This document shows positions 17,243-26,170 of a stretch of 64,000 bases of DNA, piece by piece; position 1 is the stretch's first letter; every line of letters starts with the position of its first letter. The stretch lies in contig NZ_JBBVGR010000011.1 of the NCBI RefSeq assembly GCF_038148855.1, forward strand, positions 1 to 64,000, read 5' to 3'. The DNA comes from Phycobacter sedimenti (lineage in GTDB: Bacteria; Pseudomonadota; Alphaproteobacteria; Rhodobacterales; Rhodobacteraceae). Under the pieces are notes generated by a model, which saw only the letters and a list, made by a program, of their open reading frames with translations, was not told the origin of the DNA and ran no database searches. A program made the position numbers and the translations under genes.

Positions 17243-17779
17243 TCAGCGTGCAGCCTTCATCGCCTCAGCCAGACCGTTCAAGGGAACAGAAAACTCTTCT
17301 GTTCTTTCTTGCCAACCCGAAAACACAAGCGTGAGCTGGGCAGTTTTACCCCTTTCAAGCGCCCGCAGGAACTCGCGCGGTACCCCCGCATGCACCACAC
17401 AATAGTCGCGTTTGCAGTCCCCAATGGAATATCGCCGCGCTAACCTGTGATCGACAGATATCACGAGCCCGGCAGCCTTGTTCACGGTCAGGTCCGGGCG
17501 CCCCCGCGCAATCATTCTAGCTGGGATCTCGACAGTGAAACCTGCAAGAGCAGCCTGTTTGTTTTTGGGTAGAAACTCTCCGCTGATATGGAGAATTGGC
17601 TTGCCGGCCATGTCCTCGACAGGCAGGTAAGCGAAGCAATGCGCCTGCGCCTCGCTGCACAAGACCGACCACGCGCCATAGCGCGATTGGATCGCATAAT
17701 CGTTGTCTTCAGACTCAGGTTTCACGCAAGCTGCCATCAGCGAAACCAAGGCCAAAGCACAAATCCAACTCTTTTGCAT
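17243..17779 (-). CDS. IalB-like lipoprotein
   Basis: A 178-residue protein with a lipoprotein signal; the lipobox LMAAC places the lipidated Cys at residue 18. The mature part resembles the invasion-associated locus B family: YGAWSVLCSEAQAHCFAY (the WxVxC...C pattern), then a late GDCKRDYCVV Cys pair and a C-terminal VPLNGLAEAMKA (compare FSLAGFTAAL in family members). IalB-like proteins are periplasmic and of unclear function outside Bartonella. It stands alone between the dsbA terminator and lpxK, which is on the same strand but about 200 nt away with no coupling. Confidence 0.65.
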   Translation of the reverse strand: MQKSWICALALVSLMAACVKPESEDNDYAIQSRYGAWSVLCSEAQAHCFAYLPVEDMAGKPILHISGEFLPKNKQAALAGFTVEIPARMIARGRPDLTVNKAAGLVISVDHRLARRYSIGDCKRDYCVVHAGVPREFLRALERGKTAQLTLVFSGWQERTEEFSVPLNGLAEAMKAAR

Positions 17780-17974
17780 TCCCGCCTCTTCAACCTTCCT
17801 TTGTCAATACAAGTATCGGTGGTTAGCTGACCGTTCAACTCCCTCAACGCAAGTAAGTTCCTCATCGGGCGGAGTGGAGTGATATCGAAAAAGTGACCCG
17901 CTGCTCCGCGAAAGCTCTCTTCGTCCGCATAGACGACCAACACGCCTTTCTGGCATGGTCTTTTCTTCTTGTGG

Positions 17975-18979
17975 CTAGGGCGGTGGCGGTGCCGCCCGCT
18001 TCAGAAGATCCGTCAAAGGTCCGGCCTCTTGGATCTCAAGACGTACGGGTAGGGTGATCACCTTGTAGCGGAAGCTGTCGGGCAGGCGCACGGCGTCCTT
18101 TTCCGTGGTGACGAGCTGGGCACTCAGCGCTTTGGCCTCTGCTTCCAGCCGGGTCAGCAGTGCCGCCGGAAGGGTCTGGTGATCGTCCAGCGCCTCGGCC
18201 CGGACCAGATCGGCCCCGAGGGCTTTCAACGTGTCAAAGAACTTCTGCGGATAGCCAATCCCGGCAAAGGCGAGAACCCGCGTTCCCTGCCAGGGCATAC
18301 CGGTGGGCAGAGGGGCGAGGTGCCCGGTGGCGTGGTGCAGATCTCCGAGTTTTTTTCCCCACTGGCGCGCGAACCGCTCTTGCGCTGCAGGATCACCGAT
18401 AGAGAGCACTGCATCGGCGCGGCTCAACCCCTCGGGGACGGGCTCGCGCAGGGGGCCGGCAGGTAGGCAGCGGCCGTTGCCAAAGCCCCGCGCTGCATCG
18501 ACGACCACAAGCGACAGGTCCTTGGCCAGCGCAGGATTCTGAAACCCGTCATCGAGCAGGATCACCGTCGCGCCCGCCTCGGCTGCCGCGCGTGCCCCTG
18601 CGGCGCGGTCGCGGGCCACCCAGACATCGGCAAAGGCGGCCAGCAACAGCGGTTCATCCCCCGTTTGCGAGGCCTTGTGGCGCGTCGGATCGACCTCTTC
18701 GGGGCCGATGATCGTGCCACCGTAGCCGCGGCTGACCACATGGGGGGTGTGCCCCATGGCGTGCAGAGCCTCGATCAGCCAGATCACTGTCGGCGTCTTG
18801 CCGGTGCCGCCGGCGTTCAGGTTGCCGACACAGATCACCGGTACGCCGATACGTTCGGGGGTGCTCTTGGCGATACGTGACCGGGTGGCGGCCCCATAGA
18901 TCCAGCCCAGTGGGGCCAAAAGCGTGGTGCGCAGATCAAAGGCGCCGGGCGGTTTGTTCCAGAATTCAGGGGGTCGCAT
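17975..18979 (-). CDS. lpxK: Tetraacyldisaccharide 4'-kinase
   Basis: A 334-residue inner-membrane-associated kinase that phosphorylates the 4' position of lipid A disaccharide. The early hydrophobic TTLLAPLGWIYGAATRSR segment anchors it. The P-loop is GNLNAGGTGKTP, followed by SRGYGG and DEPLLLA; ILLDDGFQNP is the family signature. I use the ATG at 18979, which overlaps waaA by 14 nt and starts MRPPEFW as in homologues, rather than one 14 codons upstream. It lies in the tldE-cysQ-waaA-lpxK series. Confidence 0.95.
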   Translation of the reverse strand: MRPPEFWNKPPGAFDLRTTLLAPLGWIYGAATRSRIAKSTPERIGVPVICVGNLNAGGTGKTPTVIWLIEALHAMGHTPHVVSRGYGGTIIGPEEVDPTRHKASQTGDEPLLLAAFADVWVARDRAAGARAAAEAGATVILLDDGFQNPALAKDLSLVVVDAARGFGNGRCLPAGPLREPVPEGLSRADAVLSIGDPAAQERFARQWGKKLGDLHHATGHLAPLPTGMPWQGTRVLAFAGIGYPQKFFDTLKALGADLVRAEALDDHQTLPAALLTRLEAEAKALSAQLVTTEKDAVRLPDSFRYKVITLPVRLEIQEAGPLTDLLKRAAPPPP

Positions 18980-20156
18980 GCTGTGCCTCTTGTGCGTCCA
19001 GAAGATCCTGCACGCGATCAATCAACTCATCTGTCATTGCAGCGCCTTCCGTCACGGCTTCCCACCCGGCCAGGGCCATCTCGGCGGCCATGTCAGGGGC
19101 AGAGAGATGAATCACCATTTCGGCCAGTTCCTGCGCGGTGTAAACGCATTCCGCCGCGCCTGCCTTGGTCAATTGGGCATAGATTTCCTGGTGGCGCACT
19201 GTGCCCGGGCCATGCAGGATGGCTGAGCCAAGCGCTGCTGCGTCAAGTGGAGAGTGCCCCTCGCGCCCGCGCAGGAGACTGCCACCCATCAGGCACACCG
19301 GGGCAAGCCGATACCAAAGGCCCAGCTCCTCACCATCGGTCAAAAGGATCTGCGTATAGTCATCCGGCTCGTCTCCGGCCTCCCAGTCGGCAAACTGCAG
19401 CCCGCTGTCGCGCAGGGCAGAGCGAAATATCTCCAGATTGGCATGCCCGTCCGGGGACAGTACCAGGATCAGCCTGTGAAGCAGCCGCAGGGCGATCCGT
19501 TGCGCCTCAAGCACCATGGGCAGCTCATCGGGGCGTATATGGGCCGCCAGCCAGACGGGCCTGCTTCCAAGTGTGCTTTGCAGATCCTCAAGATCATCGT
19601 CATTGCAGCCTGGTGGTGTGGTCGAAATCCGCAGGCGCCCGGATACTTGCACCTTCTGCGCCGACAGTCCGGACCTCAACAGCTGGGTGCGCACGGCTGG
19701 ATCAGGCGTCAGGATCCCGGAAAACCCATCCAGCATGCGCTTGCGCTGATCAGGCAGCCAGCGGCTGGTGCGGCTTGGCAGTTCTTCCTCGGTGATATCC
19801 ACCAGAAGCGCATCAAGTCCCTGCTCGCGCATGCGGCGCAAAAGGGTGCGGCGCAGCCTGCCGCCCGACCAGATGCAAAAATCCGGTTGCCAGCGGTTCA
19901 GAAAGGCGCGGACCTCGGGCGCATTGTCCGGGGGCAACATCCCGGCGGCGATGTCACAGCCTTCGGTGTCCTGTGGCACCAGGATATCCGGCTCCCAGGT
20001 CACCAGGACGACCAGGTCGGGACGGGCTGTCTTCAGCCGCGTACCAAGGTCGCAGAGGGCCAGAAACCGCTCGGTGCTGGTGGCGTGCACCCACAAGAGC
20101 TCGCCGTCGGGGCGGCGGCGGGGGGTGTCTGCCTGGGAGACATCGCTCATGGCCAT
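18966..20156 (-). CDS. waaA: 3-deoxy-D-manno-octulosonic acid (KDO) transferase
   Basis: A 396-residue GT-B glycosyltransferase that adds KDO to the lipid A precursor. Features are the N-terminal WVHATSTER segment (the Glu/His region of the KdtA N-terminal domain), LLVDITEEELPSRT, VSGRLRISTTP, and LPMVLEAQ followed by the C-terminal VCLMGGSLLRGREGHSPLDAAALGSAILHGP, which is strongly diagnostic. It lacks the membrane anchor of E. coli WaaA and is slightly short for the family. It overlaps lpxK, consistent with one lipid A/core operon. Confidence 0.92.
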   Translation of the reverse strand: MAMSDVSQADTPRRRPDGELLWVHATSTERFLALCDLGTRLKTARPDLVVLVTWEPDILVPQDTEGCDIAAGMLPPDNAPEVRAFLNRWQPDFCIWSGGRLRRTLLRRMREQGLDALLVDITEEELPSRTSRWLPDQRKRMLDGFSGILTPDPAVRTQLLRSGLSAQKVQVSGRLRISTTPPGCNDDDLEDLQSTLGSRPVWLAAHIRPDELPMVLEAQRIALRLLHRLILVLSPDGHANLEIFRSALRDSGLQFADWEAGDEPDDYTQILLTDGEELGLWYRLAPVCLMGGSLLRGREGHSPLDAAALGSAILHGPGTVRHQEIYAQLTKAGAAECVYTAQELAEMVIHLSAPDMAAEMALAGWEAVTEGAAMTDELIDRVQDLLDAQEAQHATP

Positions 20157-20201
20157 ATCGTCAGTCCGTTCATTCCAGTCGCGCGTGGCGCAGAAGACAG
20201 G

Positions 20202-21029
20202 TCAACCGGCAATGCCCGGCCCGTTTGGGTCCAGCGCGGCGATCAACGCCTTGTGCAGGTGCTCGGGTCCGGCCACCACGCCATCCAGCAGGGGCACGGG
20301 GTTGTTGAAGCGCAGATCACTGCCAAATCTGTCACTGGCGCGTCCGCCCGCCTCGCGCAGGATCAGATCGCCCGCAGCGATGTCCCATTCCCAGCTGCGG
20401 CGCAGGGTCAGCATGGCCCCGGCGCGTCCATCAGCGACCTTTGCCATGCGATAGGCCAGAGAAGGACGATAGCTGCGGTTGAAACCTGGCGGTTGGCGTC
20501 CTTTCCAATGTTCAGGCGCAAGGTTGGGGCGCGCGGTCAGCACGTCGGCCTGCGCAAGGTCGGTGAGGGCGCTGGCCTCAATTGCCACGCCATTGAGAGA
20601 AGCGCCTACCCCGAAAGCCGCCGAATACATCCGCTCGCGCTGGGGCAGGTAGATGACGGCGGCGGTGACGCGACCTGCCCGTGCCACGGCAAGCGAATGC
20701 GCCCAGGTGCGGGAACCTTCGGCAAAAGAGCGGGTGCCATCGATGGGATCGATGATGAAGACACTGTCCCGCGCCAGCCGCTCGGTATTGTCCTCGGTCT
20801 CTTCGGACAGCCAGCCATAGTCGGGCCGTGCTGCGGGCAGCATCTCTTCCAGAAGGGCGTTCACCGCCAGATCCGCCTCGGTCACCGGGCCCTGCCCATC
20901 CGGCTTGTCCCAGCGCCGCGTCTGCGGGCCGCTATAGCGACAGGCTATTTCGCCCGCGGCTTCGGCGGCACGGATCAGCAGCTCAAGATCCGCCTGGTCC
21001 GCCGTCTTTGCAGTTCTAGTTGCCGGCAA
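20202..21029 (-). CDS. cysQ: 3'(2'),5'-bisphosphate nucleotidase / inositol monophosphatase family
   Basis: A 275-residue Mg-dependent, Li-sensitive phosphatase. The metal-site motifs are WLSEETEDN, DPIDGTRSF and WEWDIAAGDLIL; the DPIDGTRSFAEGSRTWAHSLAVA context fits the CysQ (PAP phosphatase) branch, though inositol monophosphatase activity is possible. The start is TTG at 21029, overlapping tldE by 14 nt, with GAGGGG about 7 nt upstream; no ATG occurs nearby in frame. It precedes waaA. Confidence 0.87.
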   Translation of the reverse strand: MPATRTAKTADQADLELLIRAAEAAGEIACRYSGPQTRRWDKPDGQGPVTEADLAVNALLEEMLPAARPDYGWLSEETEDNTERLARDSVFIIDPIDGTRSFAEGSRTWAHSLAVARAGRVTAAVIYLPQRERMYSAAFGVGASLNGVAIEASALTDLAQADVLTARPNLAPEHWKGRQPPGFNRSYRPSLAYRMAKVADGRAGAMLTLRRSWEWDIAAGDLILREAGGRASDRFGSDLRFNNPVPLLDGVVAGPEHLHKALIAALDPNGPGIAG

Positions 21030-22362
21030 GCGTCATCCCCTCGACCAGCAGCGATGGTACCACTCGCGACAGGTAGCCGCGCGCATCATTGGCGGGTACG
21101 ATCCGCATCAGCATGTCGCGCAGATTGCCCGCGATGGTGCATTCGTTGACGGGATAGGAAATCTCACCTTTTTCCACCCAGAATCCCGAAGCCCCGCGCG
21201 AATAATCCCCTGTGTTGGGGTTGATGGTCGAGCCGATCAGTGAGGTCACCAGAAGCCCCGTTCCCATGCCCGCGATCAGGTCAGCTCGGCTTTGATCGCC
21301 CTCGGTCAGCGCGATGTTCCAGTTCGAGGGCGAAGGCACCGAGCCGATGCCACGTGCAGCATTAGCGGTGCTTTCCATCCCCAGCTTGCGGGCGGAGGCG
21401 AGATCCAGCGTCCAGCCGGTCAGCATCCCGTTTTCGATGATAGCGCGACGGCGCGTGGGCAGGCCTTCGCCATCAAAGGGGCGCGAGCCGGAAATCCGGG
21501 GACGGTGCGGATCTTCGATTACCGACAGATGCGCGGGCAGAATCTGCTGGCCGAGGGAGTCCTTCAGCCAGGAAGAGCCGCGTGCGATGGCTGCGCCATT
21601 GGCCGCTGACAACAGGTGACCGATCAGCGAAGAGGAGATCCTTTCGTCAAACAGCACCGGATAGCTGCCGGTCTTCGGCTTGCGCGCGCCGAGCCGCGCC
21701 ACGGCGCGCTCCCCGGCGGTGCGACCGATTTCCTCGGGGCTGCGCAGATCGTTTTGATAGGTGCGTGAATCGCCGTCATAGTCGCGCTCCATCCCTGTGC
21801 CGGTGCCCGCAATCCCGGTGCAGGAGGTGGATCGCCCTGTGCGGGTATAGCCGCCTGCAAACCCGGTCGAGGTCGCGAGAAACACCGTGTGTCGCCCATA
21901 GCCCGCAGCCGCCGATTGCACCTGGGTGATGCCCTCGATGGCCTGGCAGGCGGCCTCGGCGGCCAAGGCGTCTTCTTGCAGGGCAGCAGGAGCTGGTTCA
22001 TCCGAAGGGTCGATAAGATCCAGAGCCGCGAGATCCCAGTTCTGCGCAAGTTGGGCGGGATCAGCAAGCCCTGCATAGGGATCCTCGGGCGCCTCACGGG
22101 CCATGGCGACAGCGCGTTCGGCCATGGCCGTGATCGTCTCCGGGCGGCTGTCGGAGGAGGAGACCTGCGCCTGCCGCTGGCCGATGAAAACGCGCAGGCC
22201 CAGATCCGTCCCTTCTGAGCGTTCCGCATGCTCCAGCCTGCCCTCGCGCACCTCGATGCTGAGCGAGGAGCCATCGGCGGCCATGGCGTCCGCCGCGTCG
22301 GCGCCTGCCTTGCGAGCGGCTTCGATCAGGGCATGGCACAGGGTTTCGGGAGATTGGGTCAT
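21016..22362 (-). CDS. pmbA: TldD/PmbA-family protein, TldE (PmbA) type
   Basis: 448 residues from the ATG at 22362. It is one half of the TldD/TldE heterodimeric metalloprotease that degrades unfolded peptides and matures some RiPPs. It has the family's SIEVREGRLEHAERSEGTDLGLRVFIGQRQAQVSSSD N-terminal pattern and the C-terminal LVTSLIGSTINPNTGDYSRG...EISYPVNECTIAGNLRDM. It lacks HEXXXH, as expected for TldE; the active site lies in TldD, which is not in this window. The first gene of the run to lpxK. Confidence 0.93.
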   Translation of the reverse strand: MTQSPETLCHALIEAARKAGADAADAMAADGSSLSIEVREGRLEHAERSEGTDLGLRVFIGQRQAQVSSSDSRPETITAMAERAVAMAREAPEDPYAGLADPAQLAQNWDLAALDLIDPSDEPAPAALQEDALAAEAACQAIEGITQVQSAAAGYGRHTVFLATSTGFAGGYTRTGRSTSCTGIAGTGTGMERDYDGDSRTYQNDLRSPEEIGRTAGERAVARLGARKPKTGSYPVLFDERISSSLIGHLLSAANGAAIARGSSWLKDSLGQQILPAHLSVIEDPHRPRISGSRPFDGEGLPTRRRAIIENGMLTGWTLDLASARKLGMESTANAARGIGSVPSPSNWNIALTEGDQSRADLIAGMGTGLLVTSLIGSTINPNTGDYSRGASGFWVEKGEISYPVNECTIAGNLRDMLMRIVPANDARGYLSRVVPSLLVEGMTLAGN

Positions 22363-22461
22363 GCGCAAAAGGCCATCCTGTAATTCTGGGTTGCCATAGA
22401 GCTAGCCAGAGTGACCCCCTGCTGCAAGGGCGTAGGGTCAAATGAGGGGAAATGCCAACAT

Positions 22462-22490
22462 AAAAAGGGACCGCGCTGTGGCGGTCCCAA
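22462..22490 (-). terminator. Intrinsic terminator of the DUF2125 gene
   Basis: Read on the minus strand: TTGGGACCGC-CACAG-CGCGGTCCC followed by TTTTTA. It lies about 25 nt after the stop of the DUF2125 gene and so separates it from pmbA. Confidence 0.88.
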
Positions 22491-22514
22491 AGATGCAACT
22501 GCATGAGGCGTGCG

Positions 22515-24044
22515 TTACTTGAGGCGCTGACCGTTGGCCAGGATCTTGCCGTCTTCGGTGATCTCGATCTTCGAGTTGAGCGTATCCTCGCCTTCGCCCG
22601 GAACCGCCAGCATCCCCATCATCATGCGCGCGCCCATGGCGTCGCTCTCGCTCATCAGGCCCATCTCCATCAGCTTGTCCATCAGCGTGTTCGCACCAAC
22701 GAGTGACAGGTTCGCTTCGCCTGCGGGGGCGGGCATGCCGTCAAAGCTGACGAGGTCATCGTTGTTGAAGGTGAAATCGCCGGTTCCGGTCAGTTTTGCA
22801 CCCGCTGCCGAGACCAGCAGCTGTTCGATCGTGACCGCGTTCAGCTCACCCGGTGCGATGTCGCCGTCCTCGACCTGCTCCATGGCTTCGGGATCGAAGA
22901 TGTCGAACAGCACCTTGCCCTTGCCGGTGAGGCTCAGCACGACGCTTGCCGGGTCGTGGGGCAGGGTGCCTGCGGGATCAATCATGCCCCAGAGCATCTC
23001 GGGCACGGCAAAGTCGCGCAAGGAAATCCCAAGAGCAAAGTCCTGCTCTTCCTCGGATTTGGCCAGCGGCATGGTGATGTTGAAACCGGCCTCGGCCATG
23101 CTGAGCGCGAGCGGGAAAGGAATTTCCGACCCGCTGACGTTAAAGTCCATATCCTTTTGCGTGACGTCATAGGACAGTTTGCTCGCATCCATCAGCATGC
23201 CGATCTTGCCGCCGCCAGAGGTGCTGTTGAAGGCAAAGCTGTCGCTGCCATCCTGAACGGAAACCGCAGAGTTGCCGCTGGCGTACGAGAAAGAACCGTC
23301 AAAGCCAAACCCGGACGCCAGAAGCGCAGCCATATCCCCGGCCTTGTCGAGATCGGCGGGTATGGTGCTTGTACCGCCGGTCTTGAGATCAAGCATGGTG
23401 CCGTTGGCAGAGACATGGTCATCGCCACCCGGTTCCCGAACGTCGAGGTTGTAGGTCACGGAAGAAGCGGTCCAGGTCTGTTCGTAGCTGCGCGTCTCGG
23501 TCAAGGACATCGTGGTCTTTGCAACCATGTCAGCCAAACTTACGGTGGCCTTCACCGCATCTGCCGGGATGTCTTCGCCTGTGGCCTCGATGCTGTCCAG
23601 CGTCACCGTCATCAGGCTGGTGGCATAGTCATAGGTCATGGACTTTGGATCGCCGGAGACCGTCATTGGCGTGCCATCGTGGGTGACGGTAACGGAAACC
23701 GTGAATTTTTCGTCATCCTCGCTTGCGCGAACGATCATCGGGAACTCTTTCGGCAGCAACACGCTCACGGTTCCGTCGCCGTTCTCGGTGAACTTGATCT
23801 CGGGCATGCTGATCGCGGCCGTGACATCCTCTTCGTCCGGGATCGGCATCATCATGGACAGGTCCGACACGGTCAGCGTATTGCCGGACTGGCTTTCGGT
23901 GGCGGTGATCTCGTAGCCGGTTCCCGTCATGTAGGATTTCCAGTCGGACCAGACATCCTGGGCGGAGACATCAGCCATGGAACCGTGAGCAGAAAAAACG
24001 AGCAGGGCGGTGGCGCCACAGCTGCGCGTGAAGAAAATGGACAT
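22515..24044 (-). CDS. DUF2125 domain-containing exported protein
   Basis: A 509-residue protein with a signal peptide (about 1-24, cleavage near SMADV) and a long beta-rich body with repeated AsiA-type beta strands, matching DUF2125. Typical segments are VWSDWKSYMTGTGYEI at the start, FSYASGNSAVSVQDGS and FPLALSMAEAGFNITMPLAKSEE in the middle, and ILANGQRLK at the end. Such proteins are periplasmic or outer-membrane-facing in Alphaproteobacteria; no activity is established. It is acidic and monocistronic with its own terminator, divergent from the SDR gene. Confidence 0.88.
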   Translation of the reverse strand: MSIFFTRSCGATALLVFSAHGSMADVSAQDVWSDWKSYMTGTGYEITATESQSGNTLTVSDLSMMMPIPDEEDVTAAISMPEIKFTENGDGTVSVLLPKEFPMIVRASEDDEKFTVSVTVTHDGTPMTVSGDPKSMTYDYATSLMTVTLDSIEATGEDIPADAVKATVSLADMVAKTTMSLTETRSYEQTWTASSVTYNLDVREPGGDDHVSANGTMLDLKTGGTSTIPADLDKAGDMAALLASGFGFDGSFSYASGNSAVSVQDGSDSFAFNSTSGGGKIGMLMDASKLSYDVTQKDMDFNVSGSEIPFPLALSMAEAGFNITMPLAKSEEEQDFALGISLRDFAVPEMLWGMIDPAGTLPHDPASVVLSLTGKGKVLFDIFDPEAMEQVEDGDIAPGELNAVTIEQLLVSAAGAKLTGTGDFTFNNDDLVSFDGMPAPAGEANLSLVGANTLMDKLMEMGLMSESDAMGARMMMGMLAVPGEGEDTLNSKIEITEDGKILANGQRLK

Positions 24045-24203
24045 GACTGAAACCTCTCATAGCCAGCAATTTGATCTATCGTCAGCTTGTGCGCGGTCGC
24101 CGTCAAGGGGGCCTGGGGCTGGACCGTTCCCCCTAGGCGGTTTACCACATGGGCAAGAATGGCAGCGCCGCAGCGGCGGCCAAGGGATTTGGAGATCAAG
24201 AGC

Positions 24204-24953
24204 ATGGATATCAATGGCAAGACCGTTATCATCACCGGGGCCAGCCGGGGCATCGGAGCCGATGCAGCGCGTGTGTTTGCAGCGGCGGGCGCGAATCTGG
24301 CGCTGCTGGCGCGCAGCGAGGCGGCATTGAAGGACCTTGTCGCAGAGATCGGCGGGCAGGCGCTTGCCTTTGCTTGCGACGTGGCGGATCCTGATGCGGT
24401 AGCGGATGCATTGACCAAGGCACATGAGCATTTCGGCAGCCTTGATGTGCTGATCAACAACGCGGGCGTGATCGAACCGATCGCGCGCCTTGAAGACGTG
24501 GACCCCGCCGCCTGGGGCAAGCTCATCGACATCAATATCAAGGGCGTTTTCTACGGCATTCGCGCCGCCCTGCCGTTGATGAAACCGGCCGGTGGCGGCA
24601 CCATCATCACCGTCAGTTCCGGTGCGGCTCATAATCCGCTCGAGGCCTGGAGCGCCTATTGCACCTCCAAGGCCGGCGCAGCAATGCTGACCCGCGCGCT
24701 GCACCTTGAGGAAGGCGGTAATGGCATCCGCGCCATGGGCCTGTCGCCGGGCACAGTCGCCACCCAGATGCAGCGCGAGATCAAGGCCAGCGGTATCAAC
24801 CCGGTGAGCGAACTGAACTGGGAAGATCACATTCCCGCCGAATGGCCCGCCCGCACACTGCTGTGGATGTGCAGCAGCGATGCGGATGAATTCGTAGGTC
24901 AGGAAATCGCCCTGCGGGACGAGGCGATCCGCCGCCGGGTTGGGCTGGTATGA
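24204..24953 (+). CDS. Short-chain dehydrogenase/reductase (SDR)
   Basis: A 249-residue cytosolic NAD(P)-dependent oxidoreductase. Motifs are TGASRGIG (cofactor), NNAG, catalytic Ser in VSSGAAH, and Y-x3-K in SAYCTSK. An earlier in-frame ATG at 24087 would add 39 unconserved residues; the ATG at 24204 follows GGAG and starts the Rossmann fold directly. It overlaps the enoyl-CoA hydratase gene by 4 nt (ATGA), suggesting a shared pathway on an acyl or alcohol substrate that is not identifiable from sequence. Confidence 0.93.
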   Translation: MDINGKTVIITGASRGIGADAARVFAAAGANLALLARSEAALKDLVAEIGGQALAFACDVADPDAVADALTKAHEHFGSLDVLINNAGVIEPIARLEDVDPAAWGKLIDINIKGVFYGIRAALPLMKPAGGGTIITVSSGAAHNPLEAWSAYCTSKAGAAMLTRALHLEEGGNGIRAMGLSPGTVATQMQREIKASGINPVSELNWEDHIPAEWPARTLLWMCSSDADEFVGQEIALRDEAIRRRVGLV

Positions 24954-25561
24954 TCAACCTGGATGTTTCGGATGAGGGCCTTTGGACGGTCACGATCAAC
25001 CGTCCGGACAAGGCCAACTCCCTGACGGGGGAGATGCTGACGGAGCTGGCCGAGATCGCCGAGCGTGCAGGAGAGGCACGTGGTTTCATCTTGACCGGAG
25101 CGGGCAAGGTCTTCAGCGCCGGCGCCGATCTGGACGAGGCGCGCGCGGGTCTTGCGACCTCACCCCTGTGGGAGCGGCTGTCGGGTGCCATCGCTGCATT
25201 GCCATGTCTCAAGATCGCGGCGCTGAACGGAACGCTTGCGGGGGGTGCCAACGGGATGGCGCTGGCTTGCGACATCCGCCTTGCGGTGCCTTCGGCCAAG
25301 TTCTTTTACCCGGTGATGAAGCTCGGCTATCTGCCGCAGCCCTCGGACCCGGCGCGGATGGTGGCGCTGATCGGCCCGGCGCGCACCAAGATGATCCTGG
25401 CCGGTGGGCAGAAGATCGAGGCCGAGGAGGCGCTGGCCTGGGGGCTGGTGGACCGGATCGTTGCGGCTGATGATCTGATGGAAAGTGCCCGGTCCCTATT
25501 GAGCGATGCTCTGGCGGCCAAGCCCGAGACCGCACGGGGGATCCTGGAGATGTGCCGCTGA
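24950..25561 (+). CDS. Enoyl-CoA hydratase/isomerase family protein (short form)
   Basis: 203 residues of the crotonase fold. The oxyanion-hole segments are GAGKVFSAGADLDE and LNGTLAGGANGMALACDIRLA, followed by FFYPVMKLGYLP in the region that carries catalytic residues. It is about 55 residues shorter than typical enoyl-CoA hydratases and lacks the C-terminal helices used for trimer formation, so the oligomer and the activity may differ. Translationally coupled to the SDR. Repeat element B begins 14 nt after its stop. Confidence 0.88.
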   Translation: MINLDVSDEGLWTVTINRPDKANSLTGEMLTELAEIAERAGEARGFILTGAGKVFSAGADLDEARAGLATSPLWERLSGAIAALPCLKIAALNGTLAGGANGMALACDIRLAVPSAKFFYPVMKLGYLPQPSDPARMVALIGPARTKMILAGGQKIEAEEALAWGLVDRIVAADDLMESARSLLSDALAAKPETARGILEMCR

Positions 25562-25574
25562 GAGGGCAGGGCGG

Positions 25575-25645
25575 CTCCCGCCCGTCCTTGGTGCATTGAC
25601 ATGCCCTGCGTCCCGTTGGGCATGGCGTCGCGCTGTCGCGCGGCG
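25575..25645 (+). repeat. Intergenic element, copy B
   Basis: It begins CTCCCGCCCGTCC 14 nt after the enoyl-CoA hydratase stop. It keeps GCATTGACATGCCCT...TCCCGTTGGGCAT, closely matching copy A, and ends in hairpin-forming GCGTCGCGC-TGT-CGCGCGGCG. Uniquely among the copies it runs directly into TTTTCTTTT, so it could act as an intrinsic terminator. Confidence 0.82.
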
Positions 25646-25661
25646 TTTTCTTTTGCAAAGA

Positions 25662-25695
25662 GGCCGTCTGAGGGCAGAATCTGCCTCAGACGGCC
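25662..25695. repeat. Long inverted repeat (possible bidirectional terminator)
   Basis: GGCCGTCTGA and TCAGACGGCC are perfect 10-bp arms, with inner arms GGCAGA/TCTGCC after a bulged G. T-rich sequence occurs upstream (TTTTCTTTT) and reads as A-rich on the plus strand side, so it could terminate the minus-strand HNH gene. The next 100 nt hold nothing else I can name. Confidence 0.6.
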
Positions 25696-25797
25696 ATATC
25701 AAGCGTATTGGCCCCGTCACCGCCTCAAGGCGCTGCGCCCCTGCTGCGCAGGGTGGCCTTCGGCCAGCCTTGACCCGCTGCCCGTGCCGGGGACATC

Positions 25798-26103
25798 CTA
25801 TCGTTTGCGCCGATTTCCAGGGACGCGGGAGGAGAAGCCGGGTGGTCGTTTCCGGATCCAGGAAATGAAACGCGCCAGACGGGGGTGGCTGCGCAGCGCT
25901 TCGATTGTGGCATAGTCGCGGGCGAGTTCTGCTTCGCTGAGAGCAGCGTGGATCTCGCGGTGGCAGATGTGGTGCAAGAGTACCGTGGGCCCTCCCTTGC
26001 CGCCTTTGAGTTTCGGAACGAGGTGGTGCAGGCTTTGGGGCACGTCCCCGGGTATGGGGCGGTCGCAGAGGGGACAGATGGGGGAAGCGTCCGGGTCTGA
26101 CAT
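25798..26103 (-). CDS. Small HNH endonuclease-like protein
   Basis: 101 residues from the ATG at 26103, which has AGAGG just upstream; a longer reading to 26334 would overlap the divergent flavoprotein and has no conserved sequence. It contains CPLCDRPI (zinc knuckle Cys pair) and SLHHLVPKLKGGKGGPTVLLHHICHREIHA, a recognisable HNH beta-beta-alpha metal site (H-H...H...H-xxx-H). The C-terminal part is basic. Stand-alone HNH proteins of this size are widespread in Rhodobacteraceae; substrate unknown. Confidence 0.82.
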   Translation of the reverse strand: MSDPDASPICPLCDRPIPGDVPQSLHHLVPKLKGGKGGPTVLLHHICHREIHAALSEAELARDYATIEALRSHPRLARFISWIRKRPPGFSSRVPGNRRKR

Positions 26104-26170
26104 CTGGGCCTCTCGTCTTTGGGGCTTGGGTGCATTACATGCGGCGGAAACATGTGTGGACAAGGGTGGA

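Noticed and set aside
17737..17943. A 68-codon minus-strand frame overlapping the IalB-like gene start
   Set aside because: It has no ribosome site, no family pattern, and overlaps the signal peptide of a better gene in another frame.
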